A stretch of 64,000 nt of DNA from Prosopocoilus inquinatus (taxonomy: Eukaryota > Arthropoda > Insecta > Coleoptera > Lucanidae): positions 22,113,001 through 22,177,000 of the forward strand of contig CM069872.1 in assembly GCA_036172665.1 (NCBI GenBank), in the 5' to 3' direction. Numbering within the stretch: position 1 is the stretch's first letter; every line of letters begins with the position of its first letter. Shown here piece after piece: positions 45,645 through 58,335 of this stretch. A program made the position numbers and the translations under genes. Below the pieces are notes generated by a model, which saw only the letters and a program-made list of their open reading frames with translations, ran no database searches and had not been told where the DNA came from.

Positions 45645-48600
45645 CTACCTATCAGGGGGATCAGGTTTGAGATGTTCAGTGTTCCAAGTACCAGGAAGTA
45701 TGTTACCATCAAGGTCCTTAAGTTCGTAAGTGTCCGTGGACTCACGTCGATGAACAAGGAAGGGCCCAACAATCTTGTCGGCCAGCTTGGCCGCGAAATG
45801 CTTGGAAGCATCGGACAACACAAAATTTTTACGCCACACCCGTTGTTCAGGTTGGTAAACTACCTTTCGCCTACGATCATAACGACCCTTGGCCTTCTCA
45901 TAGGCTTTCTGCAACCTTCCTTGAACTTCCTTATAAAGAACCGCAAACTTGCCGGTACGAGATTGAAGATCCGTCGGATCTTGAGGAACAACTTCCAGAG
46001 GTTCATTTTTTTCGGGGTTAGGATTCGGGGTTAAACTATCCTTAAGACACATTTCACGTCCAAAATTCAGGAAATAAGGAGTCACACCAGTAACCTCATG
46101 ACGCGCCGTTCTCAAAGCACAAGCAACCTTAGGCAAGAAGAGATCCCACTTACGATGATCTTCCGCCACATAAGCAGTCAACATGGACTTAATCACGCGG
46201 TTCACGCGTTCGACAGGGTTTGCTTTTGGATGATAGTATGACGTGTACGCTGCGCGTACCTGATAGGCCGTCAAGAGTTTTTGATAATCCTTAGACTTAA
46301 ATTGGACTCCATTATCTGAAATAATGGTGCGAGGTACACCAAAGACGAGAAAGATGTTTTCCTCGATATGCTGGACGATCTTAGGGGCAGTGGCCTTTCG
46401 AAGGGGGAAACATAGGGTGAACTTACTGAAGCAATCCGTTGCCACCAAAATATATTGGTACCCTCGAGAAGATCTAGGCAGGGGACCAACAAGATCGACA
46501 CTAATGACCTCCCAAGGACGTGTGATTTTCGAGTGACCTCCCATTAGGCCAGCAGGAGCTCTTTGCTCAGGTTTGGTACGAAGACACGTCTGACACCGGT
46601 GGATATACTTTACCACATCAGCATGCATTTTAGGCCAATAGTACGTTTGAATAATCCTATTAAAGGTCTTATAGATTCCCAGATGACCACTAGTTGGGGA
46701 ATCGTGTAATCCTGAAGAATTTTCAACCGAGATTCTTTCGGAACAACGGGCTTCCATTGAGGTTCTTCCTCAGACATACGATAGTAAGTATTCCTAACAA
46801 ACTTATATATTACCTTTCCCTCCGCTCTAAAATTTGGAAATTTTTCGGGAGTCGACTGAATTTTTTTCAGAAGATTTAGATACCAACTATCTTTGATATT
46901 TTCATAGTCGATGGAATCGATCACAAGAACAGCACGTGAAAGCATGTCAGGGACAACGTGATCTTTCCCTTTTCGATGCACAACACTGAAGTCATACTGT
47001 TGGAGTCGCACGGCCCATCGACACAAACGACCAGAGGGATTCTGAAGTCGGTTCAACCATAATAGGGAATGATGATCGGTAATAACAGTGAAGTGTGAAC
47101 CTTCAACATAAGGCCTAAGTTTTTCAATTGCCCATAACATTGCAAGAAGTTCTTTTTCCGTGGTGGAATAGTTGCGTTCGGTACGGGTTAAAGAACGACT
47201 CAAATAACAAATGACCTTCTCACCTTCCTCCTGTTGTTGAGTGAGTACAGCTCCGACACCATAGTCTGACGCATCGGTTTGAATGACGAATTCCTTAGAA
47301 AAATCAGGGCACGATAAGACTGGAGCAGAAACCAGATGCTCACGAATCTTTTCCCAAGCGTCATCGCAGGTCTCATCCCAACGATGCTTAGAATTTTTCT
47401 TAAGGAGATTAGTCAGAGGAGCAATAATGGTTGAGAAGCCGGGTATAAATCTGCGATACCATGAGGCAGTTCCTATTAGACGACGGACTTCCCTGACAGT
47501 TGTTGGTTTTGGCATCTGTAAGATGGATTGAACTTTTTCAGGGTCAACATGGAGTCCGTGTCGATCTACCACGTAGCCTAGGTATTTCAGTTCGCTCAAG
47601 CAGAAATTACACTTGTCCTGATTCAGGGTTAGTCCCGCCTCAGTCAGGCGTTTATGAACTTCGGAAAGTACTTCGAGATGTTTGTCGAAGGTTTGTGTTA
47701 CGATAATAATATCGTCCAGGTACACGAATACATGAGGTTCGAGATCAGCTCCGATCACACAATCTATGAACCTTTGCCATGTTGCAGGAGAATTATGCAA
47801 CCCAAACGGCATTCGACGGAACTGATACAACCCGCGATTCGGAACGGTAAAAGCGGTATACTGACGAGAACTTTCAGCCACAGGGATTGGCCAATATGCA
47901 GACTTGATGTCTAGGGATGACAGATATTTCGCATCCTTTAGTTTATCCAAGGTGTTGGACACATATGGAAGAGGATATGCGTCTTTCGTGGTTACCTGGT
48001 TCAACTTTCGGTAGTCTACGCAGAAGCGGACTGAACCATCTTTTTTTGGAACCAGAAGGATCGGTGAAGACCAAGCACTCTTAGATTTTTCAACAATACC
48101 ACGTTCCAACATATCGTCAAGTTCCTTGTTCACCATCGTTTGCCTTGTCGGGGAAATGGGGTAATAACGTTGTTTTATGGGTGGGCTATCAGTATGAATA
48201 ACGTGTTCCACCAATTTAGTACAACCCAATTCACGACCTTTTGAATTGGCAAACAGGTGATTCGTCAAACTACCTAGTTGTTCTTGTTGGGAATCAGTCA
48301 GATGACACCAGGAAGTGACATGTTCAAGAGATGAGTCAGGAACGATACCCATCAGCTTCCAGAAGTCAGCTCCCAAAATTAGTGAATGAGGCAATTCAGG
48401 GACAACGAGTATGTCGATGATCTTGACTCGATCGCGAAGTTGGATAGGGGTAGCCACATTACCAGGACTACTACAGGGCTGTCCATTTGCAACAGTACAC
48501 GAAGTCACGTGCTTTGTGAATGGCAGGTTTAGGGTTTGAAGAATTTCCCATCCTGTCTTCCCAACAATTGTGCGAGATGCACCGGAATCAAGGAGACCCA

Positions 48601-48771
48601 AGAAAGAATTCCTAAGATGGACACAGATAAGTAGGGTCGCTCATCATTCTGAGCATGAGCCAGGACAAAGTTGAGTACGGGCTGAATTGTCAAGACTTCG
48701 ATCGGTTTTGAAACTCGGAAACAACGCACTAGCCGATCATCTACCGCGTCGGTCGGGAGTTTTTTGAACAC
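45645..48771 (-). pseudogene. Outer Gypsy pol: protease, RT, RNase H, integrase, frameshifted
   Basis: From right to left the protease has LLDSGASRTIVG, RT has FCVDYRKLNQ, SLDIKSAYW and VYLDDIIIV, and RNase H has QTDASDYGVGAVL and ELLAMLWAIEKLRPY with DHHSLLWL. Integrase has the zinc-binding HxxxxH and CxxC (SGHLGIYKT, CQTCL), then VDLVGPLPR, IISDNGVQF and PKANPVERVNR. The frame breaks near 48605 (before the protease) and near 46700 (start of integrase); each looks like a one-base shift. RT makes the DNA copy and integrase inserts it. The active-site residues are all in place, so the frameshifts are the only visible damage. Confidence 0.88.
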
Positions 48772-49068
48772 TTTGGACAGGTCTTGGTGGTGACATTAGG
48801 ACGTCCACATTGATAACAATGTCTCCTGAGAGGTTCAGGGCATTCGCGAGATAAATGTCCTACCTTCTGGCAATTCCAGCACTTCAAAGACTTACTCGAT
48901 TTGGGTGGTTCTACTTTACATTCCGCAACCATGGGCGTACTAGTCTGAACATAAGCTAAATCGGGTTCTAGGGATGCATTCTTACGAGGGGGAGGAGTAT
49001 AAGCCTCTACAGCGGATTTTCGTGCTTCCAGCTGCCTACCCAATTTTAATAAATGAGCTACCGATGTA
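48741..49068 (-). pseudogene. Outer Gypsy gag, C-terminal part with zinc knuckle
   Basis: Continues the gag frame from 55915 after the nested element. It holds CWNCQKVGHLSREC and CYQCGRPNVTTKTC, two CCHC/CCCC-like nucleocapsid knuckles. A frameshift near 48755 leads to the protease side. Confidence 0.75.
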
Positions 49069-49073
49069 ACCTC

Positions 49074-49259
49074 TGTAACAGTTTGAACTTACCTTTTAAG
49101 TGTATGGCGAACGCACCTTCATTGTTGCGCACGCAGAATGACATGTAGAATGACGGTCGTTGGTTCCTATGTATGTGTGCTTATGCAAAAGTAATAAATA
49201 CATACTTACCTAGTAAATTGTGTTCTACTTATTAACCTGTTCGAAGTAGAAGCACAACA
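49074..49259 (+). repeat. 5' LTR of the inner Gypsy element
   Basis: TG...CA ends. It differs from 55729-55914 at one seen position (GGCGAACG against GGTGAACG). AATAAATAC inside could serve as a polyadenylation signal. Confidence 0.93.
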
Positions 49260-49363
49260 TGGCGCAGTCTACGTTAATGTAATGTAAGAAACCGAAATAC
49301 ATAAGAGCTGTTTTAGTATCTGTAAGAAAAAAGAAAAAAAAAAAAACGTGACGAGATCTCAAG

Positions 49364-50533
49364 ATGGCGAATGCGGAGAATGTGATATCAACAATGAATT
49401 TGTCGGCACCAAGACCGATGTGTTTCGAAGGTGACCTGGGAATCAATTGGAAAAGATTTAAAAGAAATTACGAGTTATATCACGTTGCGGCAGAACTAAA
49501 TAGGAAAAGTCAAGAAACGCAAGCAGCAACCTTCTTACATTGCATAGGTGAGGAAGCGTTGGAAATACTGGATACCTTAGAATTAAGCGAAGCAGAAAGA
49601 AAGAATTATAACATAGTTGTGAACAAGTTGGAAACATATTTTATTCCAAAAAGCAACCAGAGTGTTGAGAGTCACAAATTTAACATACGGAAGCAGACAT
49701 CAAATGAAAAATTCGATAACTTTTTAATGGACTTAAGAAAGCTGTCAGCTAATTGTGAATTTGGTAATTTGAGGGACAGGCTCATCAGAGATAGAATAGT
49801 GAGTGGTATTCATGATCAGAAAGTGAAAGATCGATTGCTAAGAGAACCAGATTTAACATTATTAAAAGCAATTGACATCTGCAAAGCTGCAGAGCAAACA
49901 GAAAATCATGTTAAAATGCTTGCACAGCAGACACAAGGACTAGAGGTAAACGAAGTAAAGAAAAGCAATATCAAATTACCAGGATGGAAGTACATGAAGA
50001 AGAGGACAACTGAGTCCACCACGAACCAGGACAAGAATACCTTGCAGAAGAAAGAAAATGTTTCCCGTACAGATAGTGGCTACCATAAGAACAAGGTGAA
50101 GTGCAACAGCTGCGGATTGACTCATCCCAGGAAACAGTGCCCAGCCTTTGGTAAACAATGTTTAAAGTGTAAAAAATTTAATCATTATGCCAGGGTATGT
50201 AGAAACAACGCTATCGCTAATGTAAGTACGATTGATTCTGAAGTTGATTCTAATAGATATGTGATCGGTACTGTACAAATTAATGAAATGAATGTGCAAT
50301 TAGACTGGTTTGAAAAATTAAAAATTCTAGAACGTAACAAGGTAGTTCGATTTAAGTTGGACACTGGTGCACATGTGAATGTTATTCCTCTGTACATTTT
50401 TAAGGCATTAGAATTGTATGAACTTTTGAAAAAAACAAATGTTAGAATTTCAAACTATGGTGGTGAAAATTTAGATGTAATCGGATGCTGTGATTTAAAT
50501 GTACTGAGTAAAGACCGGATTTATATGTGCTAA
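49364..50533 (+). pseudogene. Inner Gypsy gag and protease start, cut by hAT
   Basis: The ATG at 49364 (MANAENVIS) starts gag with a capsid region (WKRFKRNYELY, LDLRKLSANCEFG-like LRKLSANCEF) and two zinc knuckles, CNSCGLTHPRKQC and CLKCKKFNHYARVC. The protease follows with FKLDTGAHVNVIP. The frame enters the hAT element at 50509 and stops at 50531-50533 inside it. It resumes after the element at 52703. Gag packages the RNA; the protease would process the polyprotein. Confidence 0.88.
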
Positions 50534-52694
50534 AAAAGTGGAAAATAAGTTTTTTTTATGCGATTAAAATAGATCAAAATATGGATATCATATGCGATAA
50601 AAATTTTATTTTACTTATACTTTAGAATAATAAAAACGTAAATTGTTTCATATAAGTAATTTTAACACTTAACACTTAAATAGTAGGATTACAAAATATA
50701 ATCAACAGTTGATTTAAATTATTTGGGGTAAAATTTTGTCGTCTGTCTGTCAAAATATTTTTATAAGAGGAAAACGAACGCTCGACGTCGCATGAAGTAA
50801 TGGGCGCAAATTTCATGGATGCTACATCTTTGGGGTCCATGTCCAAATCCTCTTCACTTTGACCTTTTAAAACTAAACAGATTTTCCTCATTTTATTGTA
50901 GTCAGGATTACGTAATAGAACCTTGTCTAATTTTGCCATTAACTTCTCTCCTATCTCCCCTGGAATTGATTTTACACTTTCAATTGCATCATCGACCACT
51001 TCAAAAGAATCTAATAGAGCCGTCTGGGATGATTCCAACTTTTTCATGGTGGATATTAAAACCGAAAAATGAGTTTTAATGAATGCTAATTGATTCCCGA
51101 TGTTTGTGTTCGACATGCATTCCTTACAAATTCTTAAAGCCGCTGAATTGGAATCATCCAATTCTAAGAAAATTTCCTTTAATTGTTTAAAGTTATCTGC
51201 GTAAAAATTTGCTGCTTCAAGCTATGTACCCCATCTCGTACTTATTGGTTCTGGTGGTAATGGCAGGTCAGCAGCTAATTCTTTATAGTGTTGTATACGC
51301 AGTGGGGTTTAAGAAACGCCTTTTTTCCGTTATTGATCAACTTATTTACTGTTGAGTATTCTAGTCGCACCAATTCAGCGAGCCTATTCATTGCGTGAGC
51401 CATACAAGTAAAGTGCATCAAATTTGGGTAAAACACCTGTAAAGTCTGTCCTGCTTTTATCATGTAGGCTGCTGCATCAGACACCATTAGTAATATATTT
51501 TCCGCTTTAACTTTATTAGGTGCATATAAAAGTGTCAAGCTGTCGTTAATAAAACGTGCGATCGTTGAATGATTTGTTTTTTCCAAAACTGCACTATTTA
51601 CCAAATAAGATATTGGTGCAACTGTGTTGCTTAATACTCCTGCTAACATATTTGCTACATAACGACCGCAGACATCTGTCCTTTCATCAACTACTATATT
51701 AATATTGTTGTCGCTAAGCTTCTCTCTTATTTTCTTCATCCGTTGCTGGTAGCATATACTTAGATAGTTTTTCCGCAAAGTCGATTCATTTGGAATATGA
51801 CGATTGCAGTATTTTTCCAAAAAAGTTCGAAAACTTGGTTGCTCAAGTTTATGCCAAGGAATGTTTGACTCTGCCATAGCACTGCACAAGTCTAAAAAGA
51901 ATTCATTTCCTGTGTCACTGCCCTGTGAGTTACTAGCTGTTGAAGAAATAAAAGACTGCTTAAAGTTAGACACACATCTTTTCTCCGACTCCTTATGGAG
52001 GTGTGTAGCCAAATGCTGATCAATCTGGTACTTTTGGATCTGACGACACCTTAAAATATTGTCAAAATGAAAATGTGATTTTTAAGAGAATTTGTAAGGT
52101 GTCTACCTGTTTTGAGCATGCGTTGCAAAAAATAACTTTTCCATCTGTAGTTAGATGTTTAGATGCTTTAATCCATTTTTTCAATAGCTTGGATCGAGAT
52201 GATGCTACTTTGGGCATTTTGAAAAGATAAACACTGAATTTATTTCGTCTTTAAATTAAATAAGAAAATAACAACTAATTCGCGTTGATAAATACACTAG
52301 TCACTAGTCACACACATTCACGGAGTTCTTATCTCAAACTGAAATGCAAAACATAAGTGCAAAATGCAAGTGCGAGTGCCTGAGTTGCTACAGATTCCCA
52401 GAAAATCACATTCCGGGAAATCGTAAAATAAAGTGGCCAGACGTTGAGGAGAATAAATTACTTCTTGGAAAAGGTGCAGACTTGAATATTGACCGTTTAT
52501 GGAATTATAATGTTATTTATATCAATATATGGATAAATAAATAAATATGCGCTAAAAGTCTAAAATATTAAGTTATATGCGAAATAAAACTACCATTTTT
52601 GGGCTTCTCTAATCGACAAACATATAAATACAAAACGCCAAGTTTAGGTATGTTAGCGTAAAAAACTTGTAAAAACTTATAAATCCGGTCTCTA
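50509..52694 (-). mobile_element. hAT DNA transposon, 2.19 kb
   Basis: An 8-bp duplication GTACTGAG flanks it exactly (50501-50508, 52695-52702). The inverted ends are TAAAGACCGGATTTATA (left) and the complement of TAGAGACCGGATTTATA (right). It encodes a hAT transposase on minus. It is the innermost and so the youngest layer of this nest. Confidence 0.93.
50676..52217 (-). pseudogene. hAT transposase, CGGBP1-like zinc finger, frameshifted
   Basis: Exon 1 (52217-52107) encodes MPKVASSRSKLLKKW and CNACSKQ, a BED/CGGBP1-type finger. After a GTAGAC...CGTCAG intron, exon 2 begins at 52039 (IQKYQIDQHLATHLH) and completes the finger with His residues. The catalytic region has VVDERTDVCGRYVAN, LMVSDAAAYM and LMHFTCMAHAMNRL. 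A frameshift near 51300 and a stop near 51224 separate the last part, which holds the dimerisation domain (CDVERSFSSYKNILTDRRQ) and ends at 50676. Two lesions make it inactive as assembled. Confidence 0.82.
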
Positions 52695-52702
52695 GTACTG
52701 AG

Positions 52703-55656
52703 TGAAAATAATATCACCCAATACTTGAATTTTATTATAGTTGATACGAAAGAAAAAGCATCTGCTCCGATACTGGGAATCCAGAGCATACAGAACCTCA
52801 AATTAATACAGAGAAATAACACTGTGTCAGAAATAACATCATATGTAGATATTAGTGAGTTTCAAGATATATTTAAAGGGATTGGCAAAATCAGATGTCA
52901 ACCATGTGAATTTAAATTAAAAGAAAATTATGAAGCAGTAATAGTTCCTTGCAGACGAGTAGCATTTGGACTGGTAGATCCTTTAAAAGCAGAACTAAGT
53001 AAAATGGTAATGGATGGCATTATTAGCAAACAAACTGAGCCATCTGAATTTGTCAATCCTATAGTCATAGTAAAAAAGCCTGATAATTCACTGCGGATAT
53101 GTCTAGATCCTCAGAATTTAAACTTGGCCATTATGAGGGAGCATTTTGAAATACCTACTTTTGAAGAAATCACTATGGACATGGTAGGATCTCAGTATTT
53201 CTCAGTTTTAGATGCAAATAAGGGATTTTGGCAAGTTGAATTGTCTGGAGAAGCTTCAAAATTAACCACTTTTGCAACTCCGTTTGGGAGATTCAGATTC
53301 TTGCGGCTACCTTATGGATTGTGTAATGCTCCAGAGATTTTCCATCGAATCTTTTCTGAAATTTTTGGTGAAATAAAAGGGGTTAAGCTGTATATTGATG
53401 ATTTGATCATTTACGCAAAAAATATTGATGAGCATGATCAAATTCTTCGTAATGTTTTAACTAAAGCTAGGGAAAATGGGATTAAATTTAACAAGAAAAA
53501 ATTTCTGTTTAGAGTGTCAGAAGTAAAATATGTGGGACATATTTTGTCCACAAATGGAATTAAAGTAGACCCCGATAAGGTAGAAGCGATTAGACGCATT
53601 CCTACACCCTCAAATGCACAAGAACTTAGTAGATTTATGGGAATGGTTACGTATTTGTCCAGATTTATTCCCAACATGTCAAATAAAAACCCAAATTTGC
53701 GGAATCTAATAAAAAAAGATAACGTTTGGTTTTGGACTAAGAAGCACGATAAGGAGTTTAATGATCTTAAGAATCTGTTAAGTACTACACCGGTTTTACA
53801 ATATTACGACAGAAATAAACCGTTAGTATTATCTGTAGATGCTTCCAAAGACGGGTTAGGAGCTGTCCTACTTCAAGATAACGCTCTAGTGGCATATGCG
53901 TCCAAGTCATTATCAGAATCACAACAACGATACGCACAGATTGAAAAGTAAATGCTGGCAATAGTGTTTGGTTGTCAACGTTTCTACCAGTATCTGTATG
54001 CTCGAAATTTTAGGGTTGAAACGGACCATAAGCCATTAGAAGCTATCTTCAAAAAGCCCTTGGAAAAATGTCCTTTACGTCTTCAAAGGCTTAGAATAAC
54101 ACTTCAAAATTATACATTTACAGTAAGTTATAAGCCAGGTTCTAAGCTATATGTGGCAGATACACTATCCAGAGCTAGTTACGAGGATAGTTGCGAATTG
54201 CACGAAAGTGAATTAAACGCACAAGTTGATTTGATACGTTATTACGAAATATCACCGAAAAAGTATGAACAAATACAAAAAGAAACAAGTATTGATGAGG
54301 AAATGTTAAAGTTAAAAGAGGTGATTAGACAAGGATGGCCTGATAACAAAAATAAATTGGATGCATTAGCAGCTCCATATTGGAACCATAGGGATGAACT
54401 AGTGGAGGCAGAAGGACTGATTTTTAAAGGAAACAGACTGGTAATACCGAAAAATCTGAGGAAAGAAACCATAGACAAGTTACATTATAATCACATGGGA
54501 ATTGAGAAAACAATTTTGAGAGCTAAAGAACTCGTATTTTGGCCAATGATAAACAAAGAAATAACGGATGTTGTAAATAATTGCCCAGCTTGTCTAAAAT
54601 TTCAAAACTCAAATCAAGAAGAAACACTTATAAATAGAGAGATTCCTAGTTATCCTTGGTACAGTGTGGCAGCAGATCTGTTCCATTTGAATGGAGAACA
54701 GTATATTTTGGTAGTAGATACATACTCTAAATATCCTGAATTCTTTTGCTTAGGACATAATACTACACATACCCGCATTGTGGAAACTGTTAAGTCCGTT
54801 TTTGCTCGTCATGGTAAACCGTTGATTTTCTACTCGGGTAACGATATTCAGTTTATAAATAAAGACTTTCAAAATTTTCTAGAAAAATGGGAAATTTCAC
54901 ATAAGACCAGTTCACCACAAAATCCAAAATCAAATGGATTTATAGAGAGGCAAGTACAGACAATTAAGAAGCTCTTGAAAAAAAGCGATATATGATGAAA
55001 AAGACATACATTTAACACTTTTAGAGTATAGGAATACTCCCCTTGGTAGAGGAATACCATCACCTGCACAACTTTTATTTGGTCGAAGACTACGAGGAGT
55101 GGTACCTGTAAAGGAACATCTTCTTGAACCGAAAATAGTTAATCAAGACTATCAGCAGATTTGTAGATACAGACAAAACAAACAGAAGTTTTATCATGAT
55201 AGGTATGCCAAAGATTTGAAACCATTACACCCAGGAGAATTAGTGATGATGCAGACTGAAGGAAGAAACTGGGAGCCAGGAAAAGTAATTTCGGTTGATA
55301 AAAATCGTACAAGAACCTACTTTGTAAAGCTGAATAAAAATAAAAGAATCTATGTGAGAAACAGAAAATTTTTACGAAAGTATGAAGTTGACAAATTTCC
55401 AAAGGAATTGAATTATGATAAAATATTTGATCAATTTTATAGAGCAGGACAAGAACAAAACACTAATCAGAACGTTGCAGATAGTGACAGACAAGGTAAC
55501 AGTGGAGTAGTAGATAATGCGAATGGAATAGAGAGTAAACCTCAAGCTAAAGAGAGGGATTTTGGGCAGAAACGCAAAGTGACTACTTTACAACAGACCA
55601 CTACTAGATCAGGAAGATTAATCTGTAAACCAGCATATTTTAAAGATTTTGTGTAA
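52703..55656 (+). pseudogene. Inner Gypsy pol: RT, RNase H, integrase, one stop and one frameshift
   Basis: After the hAT element the frame continues through the protease C-terminus (ILGIQS) to RT (LRICLDPQNLN, SVLDANKGFWQ, LYIDDLIIY), then RNase H (LSVDASKDGLGAVL, ETDHKPLEAIF). A stop (TAA at 53949-53951) lies in RNase H, in the position usually occupied by Glu. Integrase has HYNHMGIEKT-like HHCC (LHYNHMGIEK, CPACLKF), VAADLFHLNG and PKSNGFIERQV. A shift in an A run near 54980 leads to the C-terminal part, 55020-55656. At the second catalytic site the sequence is YSGNDIQF where the family has S-D-N-G-P-Q-F, so the Asp is replaced by Gly. Confidence 0.85.
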
Positions 55657-55728
55657 CTTTTGTTTTATTAGTAAACTTACATTGTAACATTTATTTTGTA
55701 ATGTTCTTTAAAAAAAAAAAAAGGGAGA

Positions 55729-55914
55729 TGTAACAGTTTGAACTTACCTTTTAAGTGTATGGTGAACGCACCTTCATTGTTGCGCACGCAGAATGACATG
55801 TAGAATGACGGTCGTTGGTTCCTATGTATGTGTGCTTATGCAAAAGTAATAAATACATACTTACCTAGTAAATTGTGTTCTACTTATTAACCTGTTCGAA
55901 GTAGAAGCACAACA
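55729..55914 (+). repeat. 3' LTR of the inner Gypsy element
   Basis: Follows an A-rich stretch and AAGGGAGA polypurine tract. It is followed by ACCTC, the second half of the target duplication, then outer gag. Confidence 0.93.
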
Positions 55915-56922
55915 ACCTCCACTAGACCTAATTGGCGTTGGTAAAAAGGGGCGATATTGTTCAGCAAAATTTTTATTTGTACTGTTTCATTAACAGGGAT
56001 GCTCAACCGGTTAAATAAATTTAACATGACCGAAATGTAAATACCCATTGACTCATCGGGGCCTTGTGTTCGTTTTTTAATCTCCTCGAAAAGTCGATCG
56101 TCATAATTGTGAGGTTGGAATTCGTCCCGAAGATTTTGGACGAGGGTGGACCAGTCACTACAAAATTTTTTGTTCGCTCGAAACCAAACCAGGGCCTTGT
56201 CTCTAAAAAGGTCAGACGCTGAGGCAAAAAGAGTGGCTTCCGAAACATTACGTGACACCTGTAGTTCACTCACGCGTTCCAGAAAAGCGCTAAGCGACAA
56301 GATCTTATTATTTCCGTTATATGTCAAACTCCACTTAGAAACAGGTACAGACTTGATTTCAGGTAAAGTAACGGGGCATACCGCATTCCTATGCGAGGGT
56401 GGTTCAATATTAAGCAGGGGTGTCATTGCTTTTGGCGAAGAATTCGCGCTAGGGGCAACATTATAATCAGGGCCAACGCATGACACGGTTAAAGGGTCAT
56501 TTTGAAATTGGTCCGCAATGGCTGTCAGGTCAAGTAAAGGGGATACTGGGACCTTAACGATTTCCGTCTCCTTTGTCGTCCAATTCAATGCCATTTGCTC
56601 GAAGTCGAACGCGAGCTCGTTCAATATTCGTAAGATGTCTTTACGCTGCTGCGTCTCGTCATTATTCATTGGCTGAGAGCGAGCTGAGAGAATCTATTAA
56701 ACAGCGAATTTCGCTAATTTTTTCCCGTAGGGCGGTTACGTCTTCGTCAAAAGTCACATCGTAAGTCGGTAAAGGGAAGCGTAAATCTCTTTCTAACCGA
56801 AGTTGTCGCCTTAAGTTCGCACGTTTTTGCGCAATCGTGCCTTCGGTTTGTACACCCCTTAACAATAATTCATAATTTAACTCCTCCGAGTTAAGACGGT
56901 CTGGTAACAATTTAAAGTCCAT
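55915..56922 (-). pseudogene. Outer Gypsy gag, N-terminal and capsid parts
   Basis: Starts ATG at 56922 (MDFKLLPDRLNSEELNYELL), with the N-terminal SAP-like region EELNYELLLRGV often seen in insect Gypsy gag. Near 56665 the frame changes (ATGAATAATGA overlap) to MNNDETQQRKDIL, followed by the capsid region ALVWFRANKKFCSDW, LRDEFQPHNYDD and RTQGPDESMGIYIS. The inner Gypsy interrupts it at 55915, and it resumes at 49068. The shift may be a lesion or programmed; the overlap is suggestive but unproven. Confidence 0.8.
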
Positions 56923-57058
56923 CGCAAATACACAATAAACAACAAACGAAAAATATCTTGGGTGAGTATCTTATGTCAACAAATCAAAACGGAATAAACG
57001 CAATAAAAAAAAAAAAAAGAATCCAACCAAAACTGGCTCCACGTGTCAGGCGCCAAAC

Positions 57059-58335
57059 TTGCTACGTACCTGTACAGGTGACGCAGGTGATCGCCGTGAC
57101 GAAAGTTTCGGCGTCGCCGGCCAGCCCCAGTGGGATAGGGTGGGTAAAACGAAACAAGAATCTACTAGCTCTGATCAAACAAAAAAAAATAAACCAAAAT
57201 AAAGGCGCCACTTAATTTCTTTTAGGCTGAAAGGAACCGCGGGGAAAAATTAAGAAAAACCACGTCTCACCCAAGATATGTTTTCAATACAGTTTTATTG
57301 ACACGAAACAAGTAATAACAACATTAACATTAAACTGAGTCAAAATTAAAACAAAATCGATAAACAAACCAAAATATCTAAACTCTAAACAAAAAAAAAA
57401 GCCGCAACCGCGCTTAAAATACCAAACTCTTCAAAGTAAAATTAACCGGAACGGTGCGCAAAAAGAAGAGATAGCAGACAGCAACTTTTTCACGTATCAC
57501 AACGCAGTGTGAAGCTACATGCCGTTTTCCGGTAGCGTAAAATAAAATAATAAACAGGCCAACCTTATCCCCGTATTTGTCGCTCGTCGGTCGGAGTGTT
57601 GATCAGCTCCAGGTGTCCGCCGGGACTCACGAGACCGTGCCGAAGCGGGGAATGGCCAACAGAGTCAGACGCTCTTGCCGAAAGCGGCACCGAGGTGAAG
57701 AAACCCCTTAACTAAAGCCTGTTCGCAGAACTGCTTGGAAGGGAACAGGCGTAGACAATACGAATGTATTAAAACTCTTCACGTGTAACGGGATATAGTC
57801 AGCTAAGAAAAGCTGTTATTGCCTTCGTCCACCATCAATTTTTGGGCGAAAACGTACACAAAGGAAAGCACAACGACACGAAACGGGTTGTTACACCGAG
57901 AAGAACGAGAATCATTCTGTTCCGACAAAATCGCTTCGCACCGGCGAACGGAAAGAGATGGGGTTAAAACAAGAAGAGATAGTGTGTCTCCGCCAACCGT
58001 GACAGAATCTTACGTCAACGAGGACCAATGGGCTTAAAGAGCAGGGTTCAATTTCTGTGTAGCTAACGTGGGAACGGAATCGCTGATTTCACAATATGAA
58101 ACAATAATGAGTAAATCAAAAAGGCTAAATAAGAATCTATGCGACCGGAGAATTTAACTTTCGCAACCCAAACTTTTCCTTATCCTAACTTTTACAGGAA
58201 AATGAATAACATGGGGAAATACTTTGAAAGCAAATCGACGGAGCGCAAAGAATTCGCCGGGCGGTCTGTGAAAATAATTTCACGGGGAACAATATACAGG
58301 GTGATTCGGGGTCGGACAGAAATTGAACGGTAACA
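57059..58335 (-). repeat. 5' LTR of the outer Gypsy element
   Basis: Minus-strand 5' LTR, equal in length to the other copy (1,277 bp). The promoter for the outer element must lie here, but no TATA signal is decisive. It ends next to the primer-binding-like TGGCGCCTGACACG. Confidence 0.93.

Larger units (their letters stand above)
49074..55914 (+). mobile_element. Inner Ty3/Gypsy LTR retrotransposon, short LTRs
   Basis: The 186-bp LTRs (49074-49259 and 55729-55914) begin TGTAACAG, end CACAACA, and differ at one visible site. ACCTC flanks both ends (49069-49073, 55915-55919), and the outer gag frame rejoins across it. TGGCGCAGTC directly after the left LTR is the primer-binding site, and AAAAAGGGAGA precedes the right LTR. 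It encodes gag, protease, RT, RNase H and integrase on plus, and is itself interrupted by a hAT element (50509-52694). Without that it is about 4.7 kb. Confidence 0.94.
43274..58335 (-). mobile_element. Outer Ty3/Gypsy LTR retrotransposon (carries a nested element)
   Basis: Two 1,277-bp LTRs (43274-44550 and 57059-58335) in direct orientation differ at about ten sites. ACAT flanks both sides (43270-43273 and 58336-58339), a 4-bp duplication typical for Gypsy. On the minus strand the order is LTR, a TGGCGCC primer-binding-like motif near 57055, gag, protease, RT, RNase H, integrase, a long 3' non-coding part, a purine tract AAGAGGGGGA and the LTR. A second Gypsy element (49074-55914) is inserted in gag. 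Without it the element is about 8.2 kb. Confidence 0.93.
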
